A stretch of DNA of 64,000 bases. It comes from Pseudoalteromonas luteoviolacea B = ATCC 29581 (GTDB lineage Bacteria > Pseudomonadota > Gammaproteobacteria > Enterobacterales > Alteromonadaceae). Position numbers and translations under genes: made by a program. The notes beneath the pieces were generated by a model that was not told the DNA's origin, did no database searches, and worked only from the letters and a program-made list of their open reading frames with translations. Below are positions 11,227-21,721 of the stretch, piece after piece; positions within the stretch are counted from its first letter, which is position 1, and each line of letters begins with the position of its first letter. The DNA is taken from positions 185,461-249,460 of the forward strand of contig CAPN01000010.1 in the NCBI GenBank assembly GCA_000333235.1, given 5' to 3'.

Positions 11227-12213
11227 TTAGACTTTGTCAGGCTCTATTTCCCTAATATATCGATTTACCGATAAGAAAGATCCCAAAAAGCCAAGTGATA
11301 TAGCCATCGCAAGTAATAAGCCAAATTCGGTTAAGTTCAAGCCAATTAATGCGAATTGAGCTTGATAAACTCCAGCCACTTCTTGAACTGCGCTTTCTAA
11401 CCACCACATCATTGATGTTAAGCACAATAAAGCAACAAACCCACCTATCACCCCATACCAAATACCAGTCCATAAAAACGGGGTATGAATAAAGCTATTC
11501 GTTGCACCGACTAACTTCATCACTTGGATCTCCGCCTTTTTATCCATAATTGAAAGACGGATTGTGTTACCGATAATTAATGTCACTGAAGTTAACAGTA
11601 AAATAGCTATTGTGATGACACTTTCCCGTAATAAACTTAACAAAGCATTTAGTCGCTCTAACCATTGAATGTCAATTTTGCCCTCTTCCACTTCTCGTTC
11701 TGCAACAAGCTTTTCTAGAAGTGCTTGCGCTGCTTGAGGACTTTGATTGCGTGCGGTTGGTCTCACCAAAACGACATCTGGTAAAGGGTTCATATCGAGA
11801 TAATCCAATGCATTACCAAATCCTGATAACGCTTTAAATTCTTCCAATGCCTGTGATTTATCAATAAAACTCACTTGTTCTATTTCTGGATAGAGTGCTA
11901 AACGTTTAACGAATGACTGGGTTTGCTGTTCACTTAAACCTTGTTTAACAAAAAGCGAAATTTCCGAGGCCTCTTGAAATCCACTGCGCACTTGCTGCAC
12001 ATTCTTAACGACCAAGTAGAGCGTCGCGGGTAAGGTTAGACTTAACCCAAGTACACAAATCGTCATAATAGAGGCCAGCGGTGTACGCCACATTTCACCC
12101 AGACTTTGCACACCTTGACGAATAATCATCACGATAAAAAAGTAGAATCTAGCCAATACTGAACTTCTTTTGCGTTCATAAGAAGTCTGCCGCCCTTTAA
12201 ACAGTAAACTCAT
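11227..12213 (-). CDS. ftsX: Cell division protein FtsX
   Basis: Permease-like partner of FtsE that activates septal peptidoglycan hydrolases through EnvC. The 328-residue protein has a cytoplasmic N-terminus, a first membrane helix near residues 45-70 (PLASIMTICVLGLSLTLPAT), a periplasmic domain, and three C-terminal helices (ITIAILLLTSVTLIIGNTIR and two after it). The cytoplasmic turn KAEIQVMKLVGATNSFI is typical of FtsX. The start overlaps the ftsE stop by four bases, so the two are translationally coupled. Confidence 0.95.
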   Translation of the reverse strand: MSLLFKGRQTSYERKRSSVLARFYFFIVMIIRQGVQSLGEMWRTPLASIMTICVLGLSLTLPATLYLVVKNVQQVRSGFQEASEISLFVKQGLSEQQTQSFVKRLALYPEIEQVSFIDKSQALEEFKALSGFGNALDYLDMNPLPDVVLVRPTARNQSPQAAQALLEKLVAEREVEEGKIDIQWLERLNALLSLLRESVITIAILLLTSVTLIIGNTIRLSIMDKKAEIQVMKLVGATNSFIHTPFLWTGIWYGVIGGFVALLCLTSMMWWLESAVQEVAGVYQAQFALIGLNLTEFGLLLAMAISLGFLGSFLSVNRYIREIEPDKV

Positions 12214-12887
12214 ATCATGTCCTCCTTGAGCGGATCTTGTAATAGACGACCATGAGATAACGTAAGTGAGCGATATTTCATTCTTGCAATAAGACCTAAA
12301 TCATGTGTGGCAATTAACACCGATGTACCATGTGAATTAAACTCTTCAAACAAGCGCAAGATTTCCATCGACAACTCAGGATCAAGGTTTCCAGTCGGTT
12401 CATCTGCTAATAAAAGTGGAGGTGACGTGACAATTGCTCGTGCAATGCCTACACGTTGTTGCTCACCACCTGATAAGGTATGTGGGTAACATTTAACTTT
12501 GTCGAGTAAACCAACTTTATCTAATGCAGCGTGTACACGTTTTGTGACGTCTCCGCGATGTGCCCCCTCAATGATCATAGGAAGCGCAACATTGTCAAAA
12601 ACAGTGTAACGATCCAATAAGCGATGATTTTGAAAAATGATACCGATGTCTCGTCGTACGAATGGGATGTGTTTATTGCTTATCGTATTTAAATCCACAC
12701 CGTTAATAAATACTTTGCCGACAGATGGTCTCTCCATCACACTGATCAGTTTCAGTAAAGTACTTTTACCCGCGCCACTGTGGCCAGTAAGAAACGCTAA
12801 TTCGCCTTTACGTAACTCAAAACTTATCTTTTGAAGCGCTTTGTGTCCACCAGGAAAGGTTTTACTGACTTCTTGAAACTTAATCAT
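12210..12887 (-). CDS. ftsE: Cell division ATP-binding protein FtsE
   Basis: ABC-type ATPase driving FtsX at the septum. The 225-residue protein shows Walker A GHSGAGKST, the ABC signature LSGGEQQRVGIARAI, Walker B LLLADEPTGNLD and the switch His in LIATHD. Expected order ftsY-ftsE-ftsX. A hairpin sits between ftsY and ftsE, so partial uncoupling from ftsY is possible. Confidence 0.97.
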   Translation of the reverse strand: MIKFQEVSKTFPGGHKALQKISFELRKGELAFLTGHSGAGKSTLLKLISVMERPSVGKVFINGVDLNTISNKHIPFVRRDIGIIFQNHRLLDRYTVFDNVALPMIIEGAHRGDVTKRVHAALDKVGLLDKVKCYPHTLSGGEQQRVGIARAIVTSPPLLLADEPTGNLDPELSMEILRLFEEFNSHGTSVLIATHDLGLIARMKYRSLTLSHGRLLQDPLKEDMI

Positions 12888-12935
12888 TCTCTCGCCTTTT
12901 TATGATTATTCAGCGTTGGTGCGATAAACGAATGG

Positions 12936-12964
12936 ACAAAGAGGCGCACTCGCCTCTTTGTTTT
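12936..12964 (-). terminator. Hairpin after ftsY
   Basis: Perfect 11-bp arms ACAAAGAGGCG/CGCCTCTTTGT with loop CACT just after the ftsY stop. The following T-run on the minus strand is short (TTTGTCC), so it may be a weak terminator or an attenuator before ftsEX. Confidence 0.55.
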
Positions 12965-12967
12965 ACA

Positions 12968-14824
12968 CTAACTCTCGTCGTGACTAAATAACGCCTCTAT
13001 AAAATCATGGCTATTAAAGGTGCGTAAATCATCAATTCCTTCACCAACACCAATATAACGGATAGGAATTTGAAACTTATCAGCCACAGCGAAAATAACC
13101 CCACCTTTAGCTGTACCATCAAGTTTTGTCAGCGTAATACCCGTCAAGCCAACCGCTTTATTGAACAAGTTAACTTGGCTTATGGCATTTTGCCCCGTGC
13201 CTGCATCGATAGTTAACATCACCTCATGTGGAGCATCTGGATCTAATTTTTTCATCACACGAGCTATTTTCTCTAGCTCTTGCATTAGATTATCTTTATT
13301 TTGCAATCGTCCTGCTGTATCGGCAATTAATACATCCACTTTTCTAGCTTGTGCTGCTTGAAATGCATCAAATACGACCGATGCGCTATCCGCACCAGTG
13401 TGCTGAGCTACGACTGGAATATTATTACGTTCACCCCATACTTGAAGTTGCTCAACCGCTGCTGCGCGAAATGTATCGCCAGCCGCAAGCATGACACTTT
13501 TGCCTTGTGCTTGAAATTGTTTCGCCAGTTTTCCGATAGTTGTCGTTTTACCAACCCCATTCACCCCAACCATAAGGATAACAAATGGCTTTTTACCTGT
13601 TGGGATAGTTAAGGGTTGCTCAGCTGACTTCAACATACTGGCCATTTCCGATTTCAACAACTCATAAAGTGCGTCCCCATCTTTGAGTTGTTTGCGATCT
13701 GCGACATCCGTTAACGTATCGATAAGTTTCATCGTCGTATCAACGCCAAGATCTGCGGTAAGCAGCTGAGTCTCTAGCTCCTCAAATAGCTCGTCATCAA
13801 TTCTTTTACCTTTAAATAAAGATGCAAAACCCGACCCTATATTAACTTTCGTTTTAACTAAACTATCTTTTAATCGGGCAAAAAAGCCTTTCTTAGGTTT
13901 TTCGGATTCAATTCGCGCTTGTTCAGTGGCTTGCTTCTCCGCTTCCAATCGCGCTTGTTCAGCGGCTTGCTTTTCCGCTTCCAGTCGCGCTTGTTCGGCG
14001 GCTTGCTTTTCCGCTTCCAATCGCGCTTGTTCGGCGGCTTGCTTTTCCGCTTCCAATCGCGCTTGTTCGGCGGCTTGCTTTTCCGCTTCCAGTCGCGCTT
14101 GCTCAGCGGCTTGCTTTTCTGCTTCTAATCGCGCTTGTTCAGCGGCTTGCTTCTCTGCTTCTAATCGCGCTTGTTCGGCAGCTTGTTTTTCTGCTTCCAG
14201 TCGCGCTTGTTCGGCGGCTTGTTTTTCTGCTTCCAGTCGCGCTTGTTCAGCGGCTTGCTTTTCTGCCTCTACTCGCGCTTGCACGGCGGCTTGCTTTTCT
14301 GCTTCCAGTCGCGCTTGCTCGGCGGCTTGTTTTTCTGCTTCCAGTCGCGCTTGTTCGGCATCTTGTTTTTCTGCTTCCAGTCGCGTTTGCTCGGCTGCTT
14401 GTTTTTCTGCTTCCAGTCGCGTTTGCTCGGCAGCGTGCTTTTCTGCTTCCAGTCGCGCTTGCTCAGCGGCGTGCTTTTCTGCTTCTAATCGCGCTTGCTC
14501 AGCAGCGTGCTTTTCTGCTTCCAGTCGCGCTTGCTCGGCGGCTTGCTTTTCTGCTTCCAGTCGCGCTTGTTCGGCGGCTTGCTTTTCCGCTTCCAATCGC
14601 GCTTGTTCGGCTGCTTGCTTTTCCGCTTCCAGTCGTGCTTGTTCAGCGGCTTGCTTTTCCGCTTCCAATCGCGCTTGCTCGGCGGCGTGCTTTTCTGCCT
14701 CTACTCGCGCTTGCTCGGCGGCTTGCTTTTCTGCTTCTGATCGAGCCGCATCTATAGCAGCCGAATCTTGTTCTGATTTATTACCAAACCCCAACCAAGA
14801 TAAAAATTTATTCTTTTTTCCCAT
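12968..14824 (-). CDS. ftsY: Signal recognition particle receptor FtsY with expanded repeat domain
   Basis: SRP receptor GTPase that docks ribosomes making membrane proteins at the SecYEG translocon. The C-terminal NG domain (about residues 312-618) is standard: [15 protein letters not shown] (G1), [13 protein letters not shown] (G3), [10 protein letters not shown] (G4). The start [16 protein letters not shown] resembles membrane-binding FtsY starts. The A domain between them is unusual: from about residue 36 to 299 it is 22 tandem copies of a 12-residue unit, consensus [12 protein letters not shown], plus partial units at both ends. This should form a long charged helix or coiled coil. At 618 residues it is well above E. 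coli FtsY (about 497). Divergent from rsmD, as usual. Confidence 0.97.
   Translation of the reverse strand: MGKKNKFLSWLGFGNKSEQDSAAIDAARSEAEKQAAEQARVEAEKHAAEQARLEAEKQAAEQARLEAEKQAAEQARLEAEKQAAEQARLEAEKQAAEQARLEAEKHAAEQARLEAEKHAAEQARLEAEKHAAEQTRLEAEKQAAEQTRLEAEKQDAEQARLEAEKQAAEQARLEAEKQAAVQARVEAEKQAAEQARLEAEKQAAEQARLEAEKQAAEQARLEAEKQAAEQARLEAEKQAAEQARLEAEKQAAEQARLEAEKQAAEQARLEAEKQAAEQARLEAEKQAAEQARLEAEKQATEQARIESEKPKKGFFARLKDSLVKTKVNIGSGFASLFKGKRIDDELFEELETQLLTADLGVDTTMKLIDTLTDVADRKQLKDGDALYELLKSEMASMLKSAEQPLTIPTGKKPFVILMVGVNGVGKTTTIGKLAKQFQAQGKSVMLAAGDTFRAAAVEQLQVWGERNNIPVVAQHTGADSASVVFDAFQAAQARKVDVLIADTAGRLQNKDNLMQELEKIARVMKKLDPDAPHEVMLTIDAGTGQNAISQVNLFNKAVGLTGITLTKLDGTAKGGVIFAVADKFQIPIRYIGVGEGIDDLRTFNSHDFIEALFSHDES
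13928..14719 (-). repeat. 36-bp in-frame tandem repeat array in ftsY
   Basis: About 22 tandem 36-bp units, each encoding 12 residues near [12 protein letters not shown]. Units differ mostly at synonymous positions (GCG/GCA/GCT, CAG/CAA) with a few replacements (Q to H, A to T, L to V, A to D), so they are not freshly copied. Any unit gain or loss keeps the frame. Confidence 0.95.
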
Positions 14825-15060
14825 AAACCTTCATAACCGCATTCTGAAATCTGGTAAACTGTCGCAACGAAATCGCCAATAGGCTGTTGCATTAAGCGAC
14901 CAACTCTGTGTGAACTTGCTGTTTATTGAACAGATATATTATAAATTTGACGCAGAGTGTAGCATGGTTTCAAGCGCTAAAAAATGACAGCCAAACGGTT
15001 CATTGCAATTTGTCTTTGCATTTCTAACATAGGCTAAAAACATTCAAGCCAGGTAGTGCT

Positions 15061-15639
15061 ATGAAAAAATCACAAAGTGTAAAAAACAATAACGGATTTA
15101 TTCGAATCATCTCAGGCAAACACAGAGGCCGAAAGCTACCTGTGAAAGACGTTGAAGGCTTAAGGCCCACTACTGACAGAGTAAAAGAAACCTTGTTTAA
15201 TTGGTTGATGAATGACGTTAGAGGCACTAATGTTTTGGATTGTTTTGCAGGAAGTGGAGGCTTGGGATTCGAAGCATTATCCAGATTTGCAGAGTCCGTG
15301 ACCTTCATTGAAAAAGATAAAAGCGCAGCTAGCCAGATCAAAGCCAATATCGCGACACTAAAGTCAGACAACGCATTGGTCATTGAAGATGACGCACTAA
15401 CAGCACTAAATAAAAGTGCCGAAAGGCAGTTCGACTTAGTTTTTATTGATCCTCCTTTTCGAAAAGGATTAGCAGAGCCCATCTGTCAAATATTAGAGAC
15501 ACAAAAATGGTTAACTGATAATGCGCTTGTCTATGTAGAAGTGGAAACTGAAATCCTATTTACTGCCCCTGATAATTGGACACTGTTAAAAGATAAAGAA
15601 GCGGGCCAAGTAGCGTATCGTTTATACTCGCGTCGCTAA
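15061..15639 (+). CDS. rsmD: 16S rRNA guanine-966 N2-methyltransferase
   Basis: Methylates G966 of 16S rRNA during 30S assembly using SAM. The 192-residue protein has GKHRGRKLPV, RPTTDRVKETLFNWL, the SAM motif VLDCFAGSGGLGFEALSR and the N6/N2-MTase motif FIDPPF. Divergent from ftsY, a conserved pairing in gammaproteobacteria. Start codon follows CCAGGTAG. Confidence 0.96.
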   Translation: MKKSQSVKNNNGFIRIISGKHRGRKLPVKDVEGLRPTTDRVKETLFNWLMNDVRGTNVLDCFAGSGGLGFEALSRFAESVTFIEKDKSAASQIKANIATLKSDNALVIEDDALTALNKSAERQFDLVFIDPPFRKGLAEPICQILETQKWLTDNALVYVEVETEILFTAPDNWTLLKDKEAGQVAYRLYSRR

Positions 15640-15823
15640 AAAGCGCTTTTTTATTGGAATTAATACGCCTATAATCGCGTTTCTTGAGCGTTAAATTTTA
15701 GCTATAATTTAAGCTTTACAAGTGCTGTTGTGTCGGATTACAATACCGCACCATTTTTGAACCACGTGATCAGTTAATGATCAGCCTGAGCAATAGCTCA
15801 TTAATTAGGTAGGTGAATTTTTA

Positions 15824-16039
15824 ATGCCAGTTATTAAAGTAAGAGAAAACGAGCCGTTTGACGTTGCACTACGTCGTTTTAAGCGTTCATGTGAAAAAGC
15901 AGGTATCCTAGCTGAAGTTCGTCGTCGCGAGCACTACGAAAAGCCGACTACAGAGCGTAAGCGTAAGAAAGCTGCTGCTGTTAAGCGTCACATGAAAAAG
16001 CTTTCTCGCGATAACGCACGTCGCGTTAAACTTTACTAG
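15824..16039 (+). CDS. rpsU: 30S ribosomal protein S21
   Basis: A 71-residue S21 starting [20 protein letters not shown] with a Lys/Arg-rich tail. S21 helps initiation by base-pairing near the anti-Shine-Dalgarno region. First gene of the macromolecular synthesis operon rpsU-yqeY-dnaG-rpoD. The start follows TAGGTAGGTGA. Confidence 0.99.
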   Translation: MPVIKVRENEPFDVALRRFKRSCEKAGILAEVRRREHYEKPTTERKRKKAAAVKRHMKKLSRDNARRVKLY

Positions 16040-16059
16040 TCAAAAGCGGTTTCGTTTCA

Positions 16060-16506
16060 ATGAGCCTTCTTGAGCGGTTAAAATCAGCCCAAAAAGACGC
16101 AATGAAAGCCAAAGACAAATTAAGTCTTGGCGCGATTCGAGCGGTGCTTGCTGCAGTTAAGCAACGCGAAATCGATGAGCAAATTACGATAGACGATGCG
16201 GTCGTTACTGCAGTTCTCGTAAAACAAGTCAAACAGCGTCGCGAATCGTTATCACAGTATAATGACGCAGGACGAGATGACTTAGCGCAAAAAGAAGCCT
16301 CAGAAATCGAAGTGCTTGAGACTTTCTTGCCCAAACCTTTAAGTGAAAGTGAAATAATTGCACTTGTTGAAAGTACAATTACAGAACTTGATGCTAAAGG
16401 CATGCAGGATATGGGTAAAGTAATGGGAGCGATAAAAAGCAAAGCCGAAGGGCGTGCTGATATAGGTAAAATCTCTGCAATTATTAAGCAGAAGCTTACC
16501 GCTTAG
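16060..16506 (+). CDS. yqeY: GatB/YqeY domain protein
   Basis: A 148-residue all-helical protein related to the tRNA-binding tail of GatB. It reads MSLLERLKSAQKDAMKAKDK at the start and ends in EGRADIGKISAIIKQKL, the YqeY signature. It lies 20 bases after rpsU and before dnaG, the common insertion in this operon. Exact role is unknown; tRNA or amidotransferase-related function is inferred from the family. A terminator follows, so dnaG probably receives reduced read-through. Confidence 0.92.
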   Translation: MSLLERLKSAQKDAMKAKDKLSLGAIRAVLAAVKQREIDEQITIDDAVVTAVLVKQVKQRRESLSQYNDAGRDDLAQKEASEIEVLETFLPKPLSESEIIALVESTITELDAKGMQDMGKVMGAIKSKAEGRADIGKISAIIKQKLTA

Positions 16507-16527
16507 CTCTCAACCCAAGCGATTAAG

Positions 16528-16555
16528 AAGACCGAGCCTCGTGCTCGGTTTTTTC
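16528..16555 (+). terminator. Terminator or attenuator between yqeY and dnaG
   Basis: Stem ACCGAGC/GCTCGGT with a 5-base loop followed by six T. It corresponds to the rpsU-dnaG attenuator described in E. coli that lowers primase expression. Confidence 0.8.
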
Positions 16556-16633
16556 ATTTCTAGGCTCGCAATCTGTCACAGAGTATGATGAAATTCATGC
16601 CAAGTCCGTTTTCATGTAAGGCAATTAATTACA

Positions 16634-18391
16634 ATGGCAGGTAAGATCCCAAGACAGTTTATTGATGATTTGCTTGCAAGGCTTGATATCGTAGAGTTGA
16701 TCGATGGCCGAATTGGTTTAAAAAAAGCAGGTAAAGACTATCAAGCTTGCTGTCCATTCCACAATGAAAAAACCCCCTCTTTCACTGTGTCTAGAGACAA
16801 ACAGTTCTATCATTGTTTTGGCTGTGGAGCGAACGGAAATGCGATTTCCTTCGTCATGGACTACGATAAGCTCGAGTTTGTTGACGCAATTGAAGAACTG
16901 GCTGCGCTGTTAAACTTAGACGTACCACGTGAACAAGGCAATAATGGACCACAACGAAGCCAAGCGGAACGTCGTTCTGATTACGATCTCATGCAACAAG
17001 CGGCTCTGTATTACCAACACCAATTAAAACAGCATCCAAATTCAAACCAAGTAATTGAGTACATAAAAGGACGTGGCTTAAGTGGCGAAACTGCAAAACG
17101 TTTCCAAATCGGTTATGCGCCTTCAGAATGGGATGCATTGTACCGCTATTTGGGTAAAACCAAGGATCTTCAACAACAACTTGTCGACCTAAAACTCGCC
17201 TCTGAAAATCAACAACAGCGTCGTTACGATTTTTTTCGTGACAGACTCATGTTTCCAATTAGAGACAAACGTGGGCGAGTAATTGCATTTGGTGGCCGTG
17301 TTATGAGCAGTGAGCAAGGTCCTAAATACTTAAACTCCCCAGAAACACGGATCTTTCATAAAGGGTTTGAACTTTACGGTTTATATGAAGCAAAGCAAGC
17401 CCATCAAAAGCTGACTCAGGTGCTTATCGTTGAAGGCTATATGGACGTAGTTGCACTGGCAGAGAAAGGCATCGATTACGCAGTTGCCGCCCTAGGTACG
17501 GCGACAACATCAGAGCACATGCAAACCTTATTTCGAACGACTGACCTAGTTATATGTTGTTACGACGGAGACAGAGCTGGGCGCGACGCAGCCTGGCGTG
17601 CTCTGGAAAATGCACTGCAATACCTTACACATGGTAAATCACTACGTTTTGTCTTTTTACCCGATGGCGAAGATCCTGATTCATTAGTGCAAAAAGAAGG
17701 AAAAATGGCGTTCGAACAACGTCTTGCAAATGCACAAGATTACTCGGCAGTACTGTTTCAAAAACTGACTCAAGATATCGACATAACAAACGATGCCGGA
17801 AAAGCAAAATTAATGTCTGAAGCGCTGCCGCTAATCGAAAAAGTCCCTAGTGATTTCTATCAAGAGCTTTTGATCGAAAAACTTGCTCGATTCATTGGAA
17901 AAACCACTGAGCAATTAACCAAAAAGCTCACTACGCCAAGGCAACAACAAAACATAGAGCGCAAATTTAAAGTCACTCCTATGCGCCAGGCCATTGGTTT
18001 ACTTATACAGCACCCTAGCTTAGCTAAAGAAGTCGATCACTTACCTGAACTGGCTGAAATGGGCATCCCAGGTATTGAATTATTCTTGCGCCTACAAAAA
18101 CGGTGTATCGACCATCCAAAATATTCAACAGCTCAGTTACTCGAAGCGTTTCGCGATTCAGAAGAGCTTGAAATTTTAAAAAAACTCGCGGCTTGGCCAC
18201 ACAACATTCGCGACGAAGCACTAATAAAGCAATTTCAACAAACTTTTCAGTTTATAGAAGATCAGTGTTTAAATATTCGACTCGAGACCCTATTAATGAA
18301 GGACAAAACAGAGGGTTTAGACAGCAATGAAAGGCAAGAAGTTGTGCTTTTAACGACCGCTTTAAAACGGCGTGCGACAATAGCTGAGTAA
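16634..18391 (+). CDS. dnaG: DNA primase
   Basis: Synthesises RNA primers for replication. The 585-residue protein has the N-terminal CHC2-type zinc-binding domain (CCPFHNEKTPSF and FYHCFGCGANGNAI, residues about 40-65), the RNA polymerase core with the TOPRIM motif VEGYMDVVAL followed by CYDGDRAGRDA, and a helical DnaB-interacting C-terminus. Middle gene of the macromolecular synthesis operon. Confidence 0.98.
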   Translation: MAGKIPRQFIDDLLARLDIVELIDGRIGLKKAGKDYQACCPFHNEKTPSFTVSRDKQFYHCFGCGANGNAISFVMDYDKLEFVDAIEELAALLNLDVPREQGNNGPQRSQAERRSDYDLMQQAALYYQHQLKQHPNSNQVIEYIKGRGLSGETAKRFQIGYAPSEWDALYRYLGKTKDLQQQLVDLKLASENQQQRRYDFFRDRLMFPIRDKRGRVIAFGGRVMSSEQGPKYLNSPETRIFHKGFELYGLYEAKQAHQKLTQVLIVEGYMDVVALAEKGIDYAVAALGTATTSEHMQTLFRTTDLVICCYDGDRAGRDAAWRALENALQYLTHGKSLRFVFLPDGEDPDSLVQKEGKMAFEQRLANAQDYSAVLFQKLTQDIDITNDAGKAKLMSEALPLIEKVPSDFYQELLIEKLARFIGKTTEQLTKKLTTPRQQQNIERKFKVTPMRQAIGLLIQHPSLAKEVDHLPELAEMGIPGIELFLRLQKRCIDHPKYSTAQLLEAFRDSEELEILKKLAAWPHNIRDEALIKQFQQTFQFIEDQCLNIRLETLLMKDKTEGLDSNERQEVVLLTTALKRRATIAE

Positions 18392-18575
18392 TGAATACAA
18401 AAACGCTTAAGTGAGCGATAAGTTAAGCCAAATACTATCTCGTAAAGCTCAACACACTCTAGTCAAAATTGATTTTTGCTGCTAATATACTCTATTCACT
18501 GCGTCTTCGTTTGAGTTCCAAATTTTGGGGGCGCCTCGTTGTAATCAACTTATCAGAGTGGAAGCATAATTCTCT

Positions 18576-20432
18576 ATGGATCAATCTCCTCAGTCACAAC
18601 TTAAACTTCTGATTCAGAAAGGTAAAGAGCAAGGTTACTTAACGTTTGCAGAAGTCAATGATCACCTTCCACAAGACATCATCGACTCCGATCAAGTAGA
18701 AGACATCATCAGCATGATCAATGATATGGGTATTACGGTTGCTGAAAATGCACCTGACGCCGATGAATTGATGATGCAGGAAACAACCACTGATGACGAC
18801 GCTGCAGAAGCTGCTGCTGCTGCACTCGCTACAGTTGACAAAGAGATTGGCCGTACCACCGATCCTGTCCGTATGTATATGCGTGAGATGGGTACAGTCG
18901 AACTGCTTACTCGTGAAGGCGAGATCCTGATTGCAAAGCGTATTGAAGAAGGGATAAACCAAGTTCAATTAAGCGTTGCAGAATACCCAGAAGCGATTGC
19001 CGAATTGTTAGAGCAATGGGATAAGTTTGAAGCAGAAGAAATCCGTTTAAGTGATATTGTTTCAGGGTTTTACGATCCAAATGCACTTGAAGAAGATGAA
19101 GGCTTCCCGATCTCTGCAACACACGTAGGTTCTGAGTTAAGCGACGACGATTTAGACGATGAAGATGATGACGGCGATGACGATGACAGTGATGACAGCG
19201 ACGACGGTGATTCAGGTCCAGATCCTGAAGTAGCACGCGAACATTTCGAAAAATTGCGTGCACTATACAACCATGCGCGTGAAGTATTTGAAACTAAAGG
19301 TCGCTCTCATCCAGACGCCGATCAAGCAATTCAAGACATTGGCGAATTATTCCGTATGTTCAAATTGGTACCAAAACAATTTGATCGTATGGTAAATAAT
19401 ATGCGCGCAATGATGGATAAAGTGCGTGTTCAAGAACGTATTATCATGAAACAAGCTGTTCAAGTTGCTAAAGTGCCGAAAAAAACTTTCGTTAAGCATT
19501 TTGCCAACAACGAAACTGACATGGCTTGGATTGACGCTGAGATCTCAGCAGGTGAAAAATACTCTGAAAAGCTTGAAGAAGTGCGTCCAGAGATTGAACG
19601 TTGCATCAACAAACTTAAAGCAATTGAAGAAAGTACAGGCTTAACTGTTGAACGTATCAAAGACATCAACCGCCGTATGAGCATTGGTGAAGCTAAAGCT
19701 CGCCGTGCGAAAAAAGAAATGGTTGAAGCGAACTTACGTCTTGTAATTTCAATAGCGAAAAAGTACACCAACCGTGGTTTACAATTCTTAGACTTAATTC
19801 AAGAAGGTAACATCGGCTTGATGAAAGCGGTTGATAAATTTGAGTATCGCCGTGGTTACAAGTTCTCGACATATGCAACGTGGTGGATCCGTCAGGCTAT
19901 TACACGTTCTATCGCGGACCAAGCGCGTACAATCCGTATTCCTGTGCACATGATAGAGACGATCAATAAACTCAATCGTATTTCACGTCAGATGCTTCAA
20001 GAAATGGGCAGAGAGCCTAGTCCTGAAGAATTAGCTGAACGCATGGCTATGCCCGAAGACAAGATCCGTAAAGTATTGAAAATTGCAAAAGAACCAATCT
20101 CAATGGAAACACCGATTGGTGATGATGAAGATTCACATTTAGGTGATTTCATCGAAGACACGACCATTGAGTCGCCAATTGATTCTGCAACCATGGAAAG
20201 TCTTCGTGCAGCAACCAACGAAGTACTTGCTGGACTTACCGCAAGAGAAGCTAAAGTACTGCGTATGCGTTTTGGTATCGATATGAATACTGACCATACA
20301 CTTGAAGAAGTAGGTAAGCAATTTGACGTTACCCGTGAGCGTATTCGTCAAATCGAAGCGAAGGCATTGCGTAAATTACGCCACCCTTCTCGTTCAGATT
20401 TACTGAAAAGCTTCTTAGACATCAAGTCTTAA
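18576..20432 (+). CDS. rpoD: RNA polymerase primary sigma factor sigma-70
   Basis: Housekeeping sigma factor. The 618-residue protein has region 1.1 at the N-terminus ([20 protein letters not shown]), region 1.2 ([20 protein letters not shown]), region 2 ([20 protein letters not shown] and [17 protein letters not shown]), and region 4 ([20 protein letters not shown]). The non-conserved region after 1.2 contains a very acidic run of about 25 residues near 187-212 made almost only of Asp, Ser and Gly. Last gene of rpsU-yqeY-dnaG-rpoD; the 184-base gap after dnaG may hold a separate promoter. Confidence 0.99.
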   Translation: MDQSPQSQLKLLIQKGKEQGYLTFAEVNDHLPQDIIDSDQVEDIISMINDMGITVAENAPDADELMMQETTTDDDAAEAAAAALATVDKEIGRTTDPVRMYMREMGTVELLTREGEILIAKRIEEGINQVQLSVAEYPEAIAELLEQWDKFEAEEIRLSDIVSGFYDPNALEEDEGFPISATHVGSELSDDDLDDEDDDGDDDDSDDSDDGDSGPDPEVAREHFEKLRALYNHAREVFETKGRSHPDADQAIQDIGELFRMFKLVPKQFDRMVNNMRAMMDKVRVQERIIMKQAVQVAKVPKKTFVKHFANNETDMAWIDAEISAGEKYSEKLEEVRPEIERCINKLKAIEESTGLTVERIKDINRRMSIGEAKARRAKKEMVEANLRLVISIAKKYTNRGLQFLDLIQEGNIGLMKAVDKFEYRRGYKFSTYATWWIRQAITRSIADQARTIRIPVHMIETINKLNRISRQMLQEMGREPSPEELAERMAMPEDKIRKVLKIAKEPISMETPIGDDEDSHLGDFIEDTTIESPIDSATMESLRAATNEVLAGLTAREAKVLRMRFGIDMNTDHTLEEVGKQFDVTRERIRQIEAKALRKLRHPSRSDLLKSFLDIKS

Positions 20433-20439
20433 TTAATCG

Positions 20440-20467
20440 AAAAAGGGCCGCTACCGCGGCCTTTTTT
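20440..20467 (+). terminator. Terminator of rpoD
   Basis: GC-rich hairpin (GGCCGC/GCGGCC, loop TACC) followed by six T, immediately after the rpoD stop. Confidence 0.85.
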
Positions 20468-20583
20468 AACTGTAAAAACGTCGCCACTGATGTTCTTCTT
20501 GGTGACACCTATCCGCAGTATCTAGTTTATCATTTATGAATCTTGTCAATGCGGATTGCTAACTAAATACAAATGAGTTATTC

Positions 20584-21459
20584 ATGGCTTGGATCCAAAT
20601 TCGAATTAACGCCACGAAAGAAACCGCTGATGCGTTAAGTGATTTACTAATTGAAGCACACTGCCCGTGCGTTACGTTTCTCGATGGTAGCAACAACCCT
20701 ATTTATGAACCTAAACCCGGTGAAGTGATCCTTTGGCCTGAGACAATTGTCGTTGGTTTATATGAAGCAACACATGACATGCAGACCGTCGTCGACTTCT
20801 TGCAAGCTAATTGGCAAGGTGAGTTAAAATACAAAATAGAGCAACTTGAAGACAAAGATTGGGAACGGGAATGGATGGATAACTTCCACCCGATCCAATT
20901 TGGTCAACGTTTGTGGATCTGCCCAAGTTGGCGAGATATTCCAGATCCAAATGCGGTAAACGTGTTACTTGATCCTGGTTTAGCGTTTGGAACAGGTACA
21001 CATGCAACTACGGCGCTGTGTTTACGTTGGCTAGATGGCCAAGATCTGAGTGGCAAAACCGTTGTCGATTTTGGTTGTGGTTCTGGCATTTTAGGGATCG
21101 CAGCATTAAAACTTGGGGCACAGCGCGTGATCGGAATCGATATTGATCCACAAGCAATCGCAGCAACGAAAGACAACGCTGCGCGTAACGGTGTGGCTGA
21201 CCTTATCGAAGCTTACTTACCAGAAGACCAACCGGAATTTAAAGCGGACGTGATTGTGGCGAATATTCTTGCTCAACCATTAAGAGAGCTTCACGATATC
21301 ATATTAGGCTTTCTCAAACCGGGTGGCGCAATTGCCATGTCTGGTATTTTAGAAGAGCAAGCTCAGTCGGTTGCCGACGTGTACGCACCATTTATCAATC
21401 TCGATGAAATTGCCCAAGAAGGCGAATGGACGCGCGTTAGCGGCACATTAAAGAGTTAG
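20584..21459 (+). CDS. prmA: Ribosomal protein L11 methyltransferase
   Basis: Trimethylates ribosomal protein L11 with SAM. The 291-residue protein has the small N-terminal substrate-binding domain, then the Rossmann MTase with [39 protein letters not shown] and the NPPY-like motif [11 protein letters not shown]. It lies upstream of dusB-fis, as in E. coli, but with its own terminator before dusB. Confidence 0.97.
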   Translation: MAWIQIRINATKETADALSDLLIEAHCPCVTFLDGSNNPIYEPKPGEVILWPETIVVGLYEATHDMQTVVDFLQANWQGELKYKIEQLEDKDWEREWMDNFHPIQFGQRLWICPSWRDIPDPNAVNVLLDPGLAFGTGTHATTALCLRWLDGQDLSGKTVVDFGCGSGILGIAALKLGAQRVIGIDIDPQAIAATKDNAARNGVADLIEAYLPEDQPEFKADVIVANILAQPLRELHDIILGFLKPGGAIAMSGILEEQAQSVADVYAPFINLDEIAQEGEWTRVSGTLKS

Positions 21460-21474
21460 TGCTTTGTAACAGCT

Positions 21475-21508
21475 AAAGCCTGTATTTAACAGGCTTTACG
21501 CTTTTTTT
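21475..21508 (+). terminator. Terminator of prmA
   Basis: Arms AAAGCCTGT/ACAGGCTTT followed by a seven-T tract, directly downstream of prmA. Confidence 0.85.
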
Positions 21509-21721
21509 ACAGGAAATCCCGCAACCAAAAAATCTCTCGAATATAACTTGTAGTCGCACTCGGGCTGTTTTTTGTACAAATATCCAGTCATTGTAATTTG
21601 TTACCAAAAGTCAACCCAAAAAGTTCAAAAAAAAAGCAATTATGTTCAATTTATAGCCTTTGATTTTTGCAAAAAAAACCGTAAACTTAGCGCCCCTTGA
21701 ACGAAGGCTAGTTGAATCGTT

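Noticed and set aside
13926..14882. 318-codon ORF on the plus strand opposite ftsY, made of a Cys/Phe/Ser repeat ([12 protein letters not shown])
   Set aside because: It is the antisense reading of the 36-bp ftsY repeats. An open frame of 36-base units stays open in several frames by construction, and there is no ribosome site or promoter.
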